6,396 nucleotides of DNA from Alphaproteobacteria bacterium (lineage in GTDB: Bacteria > Pseudomonadota > Alphaproteobacteria > Rhizobiales > Xanthobacteraceae): positions 1 to 6,396 of the forward strand of contig VAZH01000446.1 in assembly GCA_005884465.1 (NCBI GenBank), written 5' to 3'. A program made the position numbers and the translations under genes. Numbering within the stretch: position 1 is the stretch's first letter; every line of letters begins with the position of its first letter. Shown piece by piece: positions 1-5,890 of the stretch. Below the pieces are notes generated by a model. The model saw nothing but the letters and a program-made list of their open reading frames with translations, was not told the DNA's origin and searched no databases.

Positions 1-822
1 GACCACGGCGACGCGCGCCTGCAGCGGTGCAAGCATCGCCGGCTCCTTGCCCATCGGGCCGTCCTTGCTGCCGAACGGCCAAATGATGACCGCGTCAGCG
101 CCCGACGTCGCCAGCGCCTTGCCGCCCGCGCTCCAGGACATCGATTTGACGCGGGCGGGATAGCCAGTCATCCGCATATGGCGGTTATCTGCCAGCCGCC
201 AGCCATGCAGCGCCGGCTCGTGCATCGCGGTGACCAGGAACTTGTTGTCCGGACTGAAGACGACGCCGAGATGCGAACCCGCCCACTCCAGAAATTCGGG
301 CTTCGCCGCCATGTTGGGAAACCACAGCGTCACGCCGTTATAATGCGCGACCGCAAGACGCAGACCTTTCGGCGCGAATGCAAGCCCACCGACGGTCGAG
401 GGCGCGTCGAGCGATTTTTGCTCAGCCTTGCCACTGCGGATAAAGGCCGTCTTGCCGGCCGACCATGCGACCGCCCCATCGGGATGCAAGGCGACATTGT
501 CGATCCAGCGCCGTTTTGGGTCGGTCGCAAGCAGCGTGACCTCGCCTTTGACATCGAGCGCGATCAGCTTGCCGTCATCGCCGCCCATGACGATGCGCTC
601 GCCATCCGATGCCGCGCACAGGATGCCGCCGCCATGGACAGCGACCGGCGAGATTTCGCCCTCGCCGCTCACCAGGAAGACGCTTTCCTCAGCCCCGACG
701 AAGGCCGCGTTGTCGCCGAGAAAATGCACCGATGTGACCGGCATGCCGATCCTGAGCGGGCGCACCTGATCGGTAACCGAAACGATGGAGGCCGAATGAT
801 CGCCAGGGTCGAACTCGCTCAT
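1..822 (-). CDS. WD40-type beta-propeller protein, cytoplasmic, 3' end outside window
   Basis: The frame is open from the ATG at 822 to the window edge: 274 codons without a stop, so the C-terminus is missing. Repeating beta-propeller blades are visible, each with a small hydrophobic start, a turn of the PDG/PDN/SAGG type and an aromatic end: about residues 110-130 (VALHPDGAVAW), 147-168 (LAFAPKGL..VTLWF), 187-210 (VVFSPDNKFLVT..GWRL) and 227-250 (SMSWSAGGKALATSG..IIWPF). The N-terminus (MSEFDPGDHS) has no signal peptide or membrane segment, so the protein is probably cytosolic. Its ATG shares one base with the TGA of the upstream GTPase gene (TGATG at 824-820), which points to translational coupling. 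WD40 propellers are usually protein-binding scaffolds; a role with the metal GTPase is inferred only from this coupling. No catalytic residues are recognisable. Confidence 0.88.
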   Translation of the reverse strand, partial: MSEFDPGDHSASIVSVTDQVRPLRIGMPVTSVHFLGDNAAFVGAEESVFLVSGEGEISPVAVHGGGILCAASDGERIVMGGDDGKLIALDVKGEVTLLATDPKRRWIDNVALHPDGAVAWSAGKTAFIRSGKAEQKSLDAPSTVGGLAFAPKGLRLAVAHYNGVTLWFPNMAAKPEFLEWAGSHLGVVFSPDNKFLVTAMHEPALHGWRLADNRHMRMTGYPARVKSMSWSAGGKALATSGADAVIIWPFGSKDGPMGKEPAMLAPLQARVAVV

Positions 823-1874
823 CACGCGGTGATACAGCGCTCAAAACCATCGCGGATGGTCTGCTCCGGCAGTTCGCGGCCGATGAAGATGAGACGGCTC
901 TCGCGCGGTTCGCCGTCCTTCCAGGCGCGCTGGTGATCGCCCTCCAGCATCATGTGCACGCCCTGAAAGACGTAGCGGTCGTCATCGTCGCTGAAGGCGA
1001 GAATGCCCTTCGAGCGCAGGATCTTCTGGCCTTCGCTGGCGACGAGGTTTTGCAGCCACGGCATGAATTTTGTGGGATCGAGCGGCTTGTTCGATCGCAG
1101 CGACAGCGATTGCATCTCCTCGTCATGGTAATGCTTCATCCCGCCATGGCCGTGACCATGGCCGTGATCGTGACCATCATGGTGGTGATCGTGACCGTGA
1201 TGATCGTGGTCATCGCCGGCGTCGAGAAATTCCGGCTCGAGTTCGAGGATGCGATCGAGATCGAAGGCGCCGCGCTCCAGCACGTCGGACAGCGCGACCT
1301 GGCAGCGCTCGGTGCGGTGCAGTTTTGCGTAAGGATTGATTCCGCGTATCCGCGCCTCGACCTCGGCAAGTTCAGCCTTGGTGACGAGATCGGTCTTGTT
1401 GAGCACGATGACGTCGGCGAACGCGATCTGGTTCTTGGCTTCGGGGGCGTCCTTCAGACGGTCGCTCAGCCATTTCGCATCGGCGACCGTCACGACGGCA
1501 TCGAGCCGCGCGTTCTTCTGCACGTCCTCATCGACGAAGAAGGTCTGCGCCACGGGGGCCGGATCGGCAAGGCCGGTGGTCTCGACGATGATGGCGTCGA
1601 ACTTGCCCTTGCGCTTCATCAACCCGCCGAGGATGCGCACGAGATCGCCGCGCACGGTGCAGCAGATGCAGCCGTTGTTCATTTCGAAGATTTCTTCGTC
1701 GGCACCGATGATCAGGTCGTTGTCGATACCGATCTCGCCAAATTCGTTGACGATGACGGCGTATTTCTTGCCGTGATTTTCCGACAGGATGCGGTTGAGG
1801 AGGGTGGTCTTGCCGGCGCCGAGATAGCCGGTCAGCACGGTCACGGGAATCTTTCGGGACGTCAATTCTGGCAT
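822..1874 (-). CDS. CobW/COG0523 family metal-chaperone GTPase with His-rich loop (350 aa)
   Basis: This is a G3E-family P-loop GTPase. Walker A is GYLGAGKTT (residues 16-24), the metal-binding CxCC motif is C69-I-C71-C72, a switch/Walker B-like ETTGLADP lies at 98-105, and the guanine-specificity motif NKTD is at 159-162. A linker at 223-250 carries 14 histidines in 28 residues, and a CobW C-terminal domain follows from about 255 to the end (IFIGRELPEQTIRDGFERC). COG0523 proteins bind Zn or related metals and use GTP hydrolysis to deliver them to client proteins. Zinc is the likely metal here because the gene lies downstream of a zinc-type ABC importer under a Zur-like operator. The start at 1874 has a Shine-Dalgarno GGAG (1883-1880) five bases upstream. 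It follows the SBP gene by 52 bases, probably in the same transcript, and is coupled to the next gene by TGATG. The exact client and metal are not shown by the sequence. Confidence 0.95.
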   Translation of the reverse strand: MPELTSRKIPVTVLTGYLGAGKTTLLNRILSENHGKKYAVIVNEFGEIGIDNDLIIGADEEIFEMNNGCICCTVRGDLVRILGGLMKRKGKFDAIIVETTGLADPAPVAQTFFVDEDVQKNARLDAVVTVADAKWLSDRLKDAPEAKNQIAFADVIVLNKTDLVTKAELAEVEARIRGINPYAKLHRTERCQVALSDVLERGAFDLDRILELEPEFLDAGDDHDHHGHDHHHDGHDHGHGHGHGGMKHYHDEEMQSLSLRSNKPLDPTKFMPWLQNLVASEGQKILRSKGILAFSDDDDRYVFQGVHMMLEGDHQRAWKDGEPRESRLIFIGRELPEQTIRDGFERCITA

Positions 1875-1926
1875 AATAACTCCGGAGCAGTATTTCGCGG
1901 CACGCGGCAGCAGGGAGGCCCCCGCC

Positions 1927-2862
1927 CTAATCGATAAGCGCGCTCGTCAGGGCCTTTATATTGTGCCTGACCATATCAATGTAAGTGGGGGCATCGCCCT
2001 TTTCACCCGTGAGGCTGTCGGAATACAGCGTTCCGCCGATCCTGGCGCCGGTCTCGGTCGAGATCCGGCGCATCAGCCGCGGATCGCTGATATTTTCAAG
2101 GAAAACGGCAGGTATTTTCGAGGCTTTGATCTGGGTGATGATCGCGGCAATGTCACGCGCGCTCGCTTCGGATTCGGTCGAGACGCCCTGCGGCGCGATG
2201 AATTCGATGCCATAGGCAGCCGCGAAATAGCCAAAGGCATCATGGGTAGAGATCACCTTGCGCCGCGACGATGGAATTTGCGCTACCGCCGCCCGCACAT
2301 CGCGGTCGAGCGCATCGAGTTTTGCCAGATAGTGGTCCGCATTGTCGCGGTAGATTCCGCCGCCCGCGGGATCGGCGGCAACCAGCGCGTCGCGGATATT
2401 GGCCACATAGATCCTGGCGTTGGCGACCGATTGCCAGGCATGCGGATCGGCGTCAGCGCCGAGCTTGCGCGGGGTGATGCCTTGGGAGGCGGTAATCATG
2501 GTGGCCTTGCTGCCTGCGGATTGTACGAGTCGCGACAGCCAGCCCTCCAGCCCGAGACCGTTGATGATCACGAGCTTCGCATCCGCAATCTTTTTGGCAT
2601 CCGCGGGCGCCGGCGTATAGACATGCACGTCGCCATCGGGACCGACCAGCGTCGTCACGCTGACACCCTCGCCCCCGACATTTCGCGCGAAATCGCCGAG
2701 GATCGAAAAAGTGGCGACGACGTTCAAGCGGTCCTGCGCGCGCGCGGGAGCGGCAGCGAACATGGCAATCAAACAGACGAGCCACAGAACGGCCGCCGAA
2801 GGCGGCCTATGCCTCTCCCACAGGGGGAGAGGGGACATCGAGTGCGACGATTTGGAATCCAT
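1927..2862 (-). CDS. znuA: Periplasmic zinc-binding protein of ABC importer (ZnuA/AztC-like, cluster A-I)
   Basis: A 311-residue substrate-binding protein. Residues 24-37 form the hydrophobic core of a Sec signal peptide, with a likely cleavage site ARA|Q (42/43). The mature protein begins RLNVVATFSILGDFARNVGG, typical of metal-binding SBPs. Likely ligands are His80 (GDVHVYTP), His141 (DADPHAW), His207 (STHDAFGYF) and Asp282 (LYSDSL). This three-His-plus-Asp set is the TroA/AztC pattern, whereas Mn-type PsaA/MntC proteins have Glu at the third position. The His/Asp-rich loop usual in many ZnuA proteins is absent between His80 and His141. The start is uncertain: Met1 (2862) lies 8 bases after the permease stop and Met9 (2838) is an alternative; neither has a clear Shine-Dalgarno. 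The signal-peptide n-region (residues 11-24) is encoded by two inverted repeats (2791-2832) that look like a dispersed repeat. Zinc is favoured by the Zur-like box; manganese is the alternative. Confidence 0.93.
   Translation of the reverse strand: MDSKSSHSMSPLPLWERHRPPSAAVLWLVCLIAMFAAAPARAQDRLNVVATFSILGDFARNVGGEGVSVTTLVGPDGDVHVYTPAPADAKKIADAKLVIINGLGLEGWLSRLVQSAGSKATMITASQGITPRKLGADADPHAWQSVANARIYVANIRDALVAADPAGGGIYRDNADHYLAKLDALDRDVRAAVAQIPSSRRKVISTHDAFGYFAAAYGIEFIAPQGVSTESEASARDIAAIITQIKASKIPAVFLENISDPRLMRRISTETGARIGGTLYSDSLTGEKGDAPTYIDMVRHNIKALTSALID
2791..2832. repeat. Two adjacent palindromes (REP-like) inside the SBP signal-peptide coding region
   Basis: Two perfect hairpins lie side by side. 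CCTCTCCC (2812-2819) pairs with GGGAGAGG (2825-2832) around a 5-base loop. GGCCGCC (2791-2797) pairs with GGCGGCC (2801-2807) around GAA. The CCTCTCCC..GGGAGAGG form resembles short dispersed palindromic elements I associate with Bradyrhizobium-type genomes, which when translated often give 'SPLPLWER'-like peptides; that match is from memory. Here they encode SBP residues 11-24, between the permease stop and the signal-peptide core. In mRNA they would fold as tandem stem-loops close to the SBP start codon. Confidence 0.6.
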
Positions 2863-2870
2863 GAATTACG

Positions 2871-3719
2871 CTACGCTTCGAGGTGGCGGCCGGGAAACAT
2901 CTGCCGGAACAGGCCGCTGACGCTGCCGAACAGGACGGAGCCGACGTACAGCACCGCCGCCACCAGAATGATCGCAGGGCCGGACGGCACCTTGGTTTGA
3001 AATGACAGCACCAGTCCGGCATAGCCCGAGAAAATCGCGCTTGCGACCGCGATGCAGATCATGCCGGTGATATCGCGCGACCAGAACCGCGCGATGCCGG
3101 CGGGCAGGATCATCAGCCCTACCGCCAGCAAGGTGCCGAGCGCATGAAAGCCATTGACGAGGTTGATGACGACCAGCGCCAGGAACGCCAGATGCGCGGG
3201 CGCGCCGGCCCGGCTCACCGTGCGCAGAAATACCGGATCGACGCTCTCGATGACCAGCGGGCGAAAGATTACCGCGAGCACGACCAGCGTGATGGTGGCG
3301 TTGAACGCGATGACCAGCAGGGTCTGGTCGTCCATCGCCAGGATGTTGCCGAACAGCACATGCAAGAGATCGATATTGGTGCCCTTGATCGAAACAATCG
3401 TGACGAACGTGGCCAGAGAGGCATCTTCCTTCAGCTCGGTAGTGCGCGCCACCACGCCCGCGAGAATCGCGACGGTAAAGCCTGCGATCAATCCGCCTGT
3501 CGTCATCGCAAACAGATTGAGGCCCGACAGCAGGTAGCCGATCGCGGCACCGGGCAAGATGGCGTGCGCCATGGCGTCGCCGACCAGGCTCATTCGCCGC
3601 AGCATCAGGAACACGCCGATCGGCGCGCCCCCCAGCGCCAGCGCGATCGCTGCCGCGAGTGCGCGGCGCATGAATTCGAATTCGGTAAAGGGTGCGATCA
3701 GCGCATCATAAATGATCAC
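2871..3719 (-). CDS. znuB: Zinc/manganese-type ABC transporter permease (ZnuB-like)
   Basis: A hydrophobic ABC-3 family permease of about 282 residues with roughly eight membrane spans. Diagnostic segments are the N-terminal FEFMRRALAAAIALALGGAPIGVFLMLRRMSLVGDAMAH stretch (about residues 14-52), the ILPGAAIG segment just after it, and the late LLAVGLMILPAGIARFW helix, all typical of ZnuB/MntB proteins. It forms the membrane channel for the neighbouring ATPase and SBP. The frame is open further upstream to an ATG at 3788, but that start would overlap the ATPase gene by 67 bases and add a basic, unconserved-looking leader. I prefer the GTG at 3719, two bases after the ATPase stop, which gives the usual VIIYDALIAPF.. 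beginning. No strong Shine-Dalgarno is visible; translational coupling to the ATPase gene is likely. Met at 3671 is another possible start but would cut off conserved sequence. Confidence 0.93.
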   Translation of the reverse strand: MIIYDALIAPFTEFEFMRRALAAAIALALGGAPIGVFLMLRRMSLVGDAMAHAILPGAAIGYLLSGLNLFAMTTGGLIAGFTVAILAGVVARTTELKEDASLATFVTIVSIKGTNIDLLHVLFGNILAMDDQTLLVIAFNATITLVVLAVIFRPLVIESVDPVFLRTVSRAGAPAHLAFLALVVINLVNGFHALGTLLAVGLMILPAGIARFWSRDITGMICIAVASAIFSGYAGLVLSFQTKVPSGPAIILVAAVLYVGSVLFGSVSGLFRQMFPGRHLEA

Positions 3720-3721
3720 GA

Positions 3722-4480
3722 TCAGGCGGCCCGCGACGGCATGTCGTCCACCGCGCAGGCAGCGGCGCTGTCGTCGAAGGCCTCGCACATCCGCCGCGCC
3801 TCCAGAAGATTGTCCGTGGTCAACACCTCGGCGGTTGCGCCCCAGGCCACCTGCCCCCGTGCCAGCAGCAGGGTTTCGGGGAAATTGGCGCGCACGATAT
3901 CCATGTCGTGCAGCGCCGCCAGCACCGTGCGTTTTTCAGTGTGCCAGCGCCGCACCAGCGCCAGCAGATCGGCCGAGGTCCTGGCGTCGATGGCGTTGAA
4001 GGGTTCGTCCAGCACGATCAGGCGCGCGTCCTGCAACAGCACGCGCGCAAACAGCATGCGCTGCATCTGTCCGCCGGACAGCGTGCCGATGGGGCGGTTC
4101 TCAAATCCGTTGAGGCCGACCGCCGCGAGCGCCTGCGCAATCTTCTCGCGCGCTGGCTTGCCCATGCCGCCGAAAAATCCGCTGGCACGCCACAGCCCGG
4201 TGCCGACCAGATCGAACACCGAGATCGGGAAGCTGCGGTCGATATCCACCGTCTGCGGCAGGTAGGCGATATCCCTGAGATCGAGATTGCCCGTTACGAT
4301 CGAGCCCGCCAGCGGCGCGAGAATGCCGACGATGCCGCGAAACAGCGTGGATTTGCCGGCGCCGTTCGGCCCGACGATGGCGAGCAAGGCACCGGAGGCG
4401 ACCTCGCCGGTGAGGTGGTGCACCGCCGGGTGCCTGTCGTAACCCAGCGTGACGTCCTGGAATTGCAATTGCGCCGCCAT
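3722..4480 (-). CDS. znuC: Zinc/manganese-type ABC transporter ATPase (ZnuC-like)
   Basis: A 252-residue ABC ATPase with all core motifs: Walker A GPNGAGKST (37-45), Q-loop AYLPQ with Gln75, signature LSGGQ (134-138), Walker B LIVLDEP (154-160) and H-loop His191 (ALHDMD). It powers import through the adjacent permease. The frame is open to an ATG at 4579, but the start at 4480 is better: it has a strong Shine-Dalgarno GAGGTGA just upstream, lies two bases after the stop of the His-rich mini-gene, and begins MAAQLQFQDVTLGYDR as ABC domains do. The longer version would add 33 Arg-rich residues fully overlapping the preceding gene. The Shine-Dalgarno includes the mini-gene's stop codon, so the two genes are probably translationally coupled. 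The C-terminal tail after about residue 230 contains two cysteines (232, 242), but no metal motif is clear. Confidence 0.95.
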   Translation of the reverse strand: MAAQLQFQDVTLGYDRHPAVHHLTGEVASGALLAIVGPNGAGKSTLFRGIVGILAPLAGSIVTGNLDLRDIAYLPQTVDIDRSFPISVFDLVGTGLWRASGFFGGMGKPAREKIAQALAAVGLNGFENRPIGTLSGGQMQRMLFARVLLQDARLIVLDEPFNAIDARTSADLLALVRRWHTEKRTVLAALHDMDIVRANFPETLLLARGQVAWGATAEVLTTDNLLEARRMCEAFDDSAAACAVDDMPSRAA

Positions 4481-4482
4481 GC

Positions 4483-4677
4483 TCACCTCATCGCAAGCCA
4501 CACGGCGGCCCACAGGCCGGCGCTGACCGCGAGGGCGGCAGCGAGCCGGGAGACAACGGGCATGCGCAGGATCGACCACGGCGCCGCTTGCGCCGGATGC
4601 GGCGTAGCCGGCCCGTGACTGTGGGCATGGACGTGCCCATGGTCATGTCCGTGACTATGGGGATTGGAAGGGGTCAT
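4483..4677 (-). CDS. Small His-rich single-span membrane protein, first gene of the zinc operon
   Basis: A 64-residue protein with two parts. Residues 7-21 alternate His with small or acidic residues (His at 7, 9, 11, 13, 15, 17, 19 and 21, plus His27), a classic divalent-metal-binding tract. Residues about 41-63 form one hydrophobic helix (VVSRLAAALAVSAGLWAAVWLAM) ending in Arg64. Arg38 and Arg44 flank the helix on the N-terminal side, so by the positive-inside rule the His tract probably faces the cytoplasm; this is tentative. Its stop is two bases from the ATPase start and lies inside that gene's Shine-Dalgarno, which argues that it is really translated. Its ATG is only 6 bases from the Zur-like box, with no Shine-Dalgarno, so a leaderless or nearly leaderless mRNA is likely. 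I do not recognise a named family. A zinc buffer or chaperone at the inner face of the importer is an inference. A CbtB-like small metal-transport subunit was considered but does not match well. Confidence 0.72.
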   Translation of the reverse strand: MTPSNPHSHGHDHGHVHAHSHGPATPHPAQAAPWSILRMPVVSRLAAALAVSAGLWAAVWLAMR

Positions 4678-4683
4678 TAGATA

Positions 4684-4700
4684 ATGTTATATTATAACAT
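4684..4700. promoter_or_regulatory. Zur-type operator (perfect 17-bp palindrome)
   Basis: The sequence ATGTTATATTATAACAT is a perfect inverted repeat about the T at 4692. It closely matches the known proteobacterial Zur box core (ATGTTATANTATAACAT). It is strikingly AT-rich in a GC-rich window and lies 6 bases upstream of the first gene of a zinc-type ABC operon, so zinc-dependent repression by Zur is strongly expected. Binding would cover a TATAAT (4696-4691, minus strand) and the likely start of transcription. No zur gene is in the window. Confidence 0.9.
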
Positions 4701-4712
4701 AACGGGCGTCCA
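4684..4712 (-). promoter_or_regulatory. Candidate promoter of the zinc operon overlapping the Zur box
   Basis: Two minus-strand readings are possible. One pairs TGGACG (4712-4707, -35-like) with TAACAT (4689-4684, -10-like) over a 17-base spacer, placing the transcript start close to the ATG at 4677 and giving a leaderless mRNA. The other uses the perfect TATAAT at 4696-4691, without a good -35, and gives a leader of about 7 bases. Either way the promoter lies within the operator. The hexamers were chosen by eye. Confidence 0.4.
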
Positions 4713-4726
4713 CCGGCTGGACGCCC
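4704..4726 (-). terminator. Hairpin after the permease pair, probable weak terminator
   Basis: GGGCGTCCA (4704-4712) and TGGACGCCC (4718-4726) form a perfect 9-bp stem around a 5-base loop, 13 bases past the stop at 4740. In minus-strand RNA it is followed by GUUAUGUUAUAAUAU, which is U-rich but not a pure U-run, so termination may be incomplete. This tail is also the Zur box, and the stem contains the -35-like sequence. Confidence 0.55.
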
Positions 4727-4739
4727 CTGGGGCCCGGTT

Positions 4740-5240
4740 TCATGGCCTCCCGATCGCCATCGCGATCGCTGCGGCAAGGAACGGGAACGGCAGCGACACG
4801 GCCGCCCGGAACCAGACAAATCGCGCCGGCATGAAGGGAATTTCCCACAGCAGGAGCCGCTGGAAGGCGAACAGCGCCCACGCGACCACATAGGCGATCA
4901 CCTGCGGCGCACCGCCGCCCGCCTTCAACGCCACCGCGCCGATCGAAAAGCCGACCACCGGCCCTCCCGGGGTTGCGGCGCCCGCAATCACGGCGGTGAG
5001 GACGCCGAACCAGCCCGAGTTCGGGCCAAGCCAGCCGGTGATGATTTCCTGGGGGATGACGGCTGCGATATACCCCGACCCGACCACGCCGAGCGCGATG
5101 CGCGGCACGATATTGATGAAGTCCATGGCGCCTTCGCGCACCGAATTCGTCAGCACCAGCCGGCCGCGCTGCAGGGCGATAAATCCGACGGCTGCAACCG
5201 AGCTCCACAGGATGATGTCGATGATAAGCGCGGCGCTCAT
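4740..5240 (-). CDS. Half-size COG0701/ArsP_1-like permease, second of pair (166 aa)
   Basis: A hydrophobic protein of 166 residues with about four to five membrane spans. Key segments are PRIALGVVGSGYIAAVIP (46-63), LGPNSGWFG (71-79), the motif TPGGPVVGFSI (90-100) and LWEIPFM (131-137). The same segments occur in the same order in the gene before it, so the two are diverged copies. Together they resemble one inverted- or tandem-repeat permease of the COG0701 (DUF318/ArsP/YraQ) group; that family call is from pattern memory. The frame stays open to 5333, but ATG 5240 is preferred: it overlaps the upstream stop as ATGA and has an AAAGG Shine-Dalgarno about 10 bases before it. The cysteines of arsenic-exporting ArsP proteins are absent, so arsenite transport should not be assumed. 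Substrate unknown. Confidence 0.85.
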   Translation of the reverse strand: MSAALIIDIILWSSVAAVGFIALQRGRLVLTNSVREGAMDFINIVPRIALGVVGSGYIAAVIPQEIITGWLGPNSGWFGVLTAVIAGAATPGGPVVGFSIGAVALKAGGGAPQVIAYVVAWALFAFQRLLLWEIPFMPARFVWFRAAVSLPFPFLAAAIAMAIGRP

Positions 5241-5890
5241 GGCGGCGCGCCTTTCGGATAGATCCGGACGTAAACGAAACGCCCCAGCGCGCCCGCCAAA
5301 ACCGGCAGCGGCAATGAGATCACGATGCGCCACAGCGTGAAGTCGGTGCCCATGATCGGCACTTCCCAGGCGACCGCGCGGCCGTATCCGATCAGGGTCC
5401 AGCTTACCACCATGGCGATGGTGGCGCCGAAATCGGCGCCGACCGCGAGCAGCGCGCTCGCCACCGGATAGGCGGTAAACGGCCCGCCCGGCAGGATCGC
5501 CCCGAACGCCGTTCCGATCAGCAATCCCTTCAACCCGGACTGCGGCCCGAGCGATCGCGACACTTTCTCGTGCGGCAATATCTCCGCGATGAATGCGCCG
5601 AGCAGGCAGCCCGCCAGCACGCGGGGCAGGATGCCGCCGAACAGCGCGAGGTCGCCGATTAGAATTTCCGTGACGCCCACGATGCCGTCGCGCCGATAGA
5701 CCAGCACCACGCTGATCGCGACCAGCACGGCGATCACGATCATCGACCAGCCAATCGGCTTGCGACGACGTGGGGCACGCGGCTCGCCTTCTGCGGCGTC
5801 GTCGGCAGGCGCCGGATCTTTCTGGGGGAGTTCTGACAAGTGAATGGTCTGGCGCGGTATGAGGCTAGATTGGCTTAGTCTCGCCGGCAC
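5237..5890 (-). CDS. Half-size COG0701/ArsP_1-like permease, first of pair (up to 217 aa)
   Basis: A membrane protein with an N-terminal hydrophilic region (to about residue 47, acidic and then RAPRRRKP), followed by a span at about 50-66 and three to four more. The permease core includes PRVLAGCLLGAFIAEILP (89-106), LGPQSGLKG (114-122), the motif LPGGPFTAYP (133-142) and AWEVPIMG (174-181). These match the downstream protein segment by segment, so the products probably assemble as a heterodimer equal to one full permease. The stop overlaps the next gene's ATG by ATGA. The start is unsure: GTG 5890 is the longest; TTG 5839 would begin (M)SELPQKDPAP and remove an unconvincing 17-residue leader; Met50 (5743) would lose only the cytoplasmic tail. 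None has a good Shine-Dalgarno. Substrate unknown; proximity to the zinc operon hints at a metal or metalloid but does not prove it. Confidence 0.82.
   Translation of the reverse strand: MPARLSQSSLIPRQTIHLSELPQKDPAPADDAAEGEPRAPRRRKPIGWSMIVIAVLVAISVVLVYRRDGIVGVTEILIGDLALFGGILPRVLAGCLLGAFIAEILPHEKVSRSLGPQSGLKGLLIGTAFGAILPGGPFTAYPVASALLAVGADFGATIAMVVSWTLIGYGRAVAWEVPIMGTDFTLWRIVISLPLPVLAGALGRFVYVRIYPKGAPP

Noticed and set aside
1..822. Identification of the WD40 protein as AztD
   Set aside because: AztD is an exported periplasmic protein. This one has no signal peptide and follows a cytosolic GTPase, so only a loose fold-level parallel remains.
178..936. Plus-strand open frame of about 250 codons
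   Set aside because: It is antisense to the WD40 gene, which has clear repeat blades and a coupled start. The plus-strand product has no recognisable motif.
2760..2790. Lipoprotein signal at Cys30 of the SBP
   Set aside because: The residues before Cys30 (W-L-V) do not fit a lipobox, and a normal ARA|Q cleavage site follows.
933..4265. Long plus-strand open frames (933-1937, 1963-3000, 3144-4265)
   Set aside because: Each lies antisense to a well-recognised gene. The translations are rich in Arg, His and Asp without domain motifs, as expected for shadows in GC-rich DNA.
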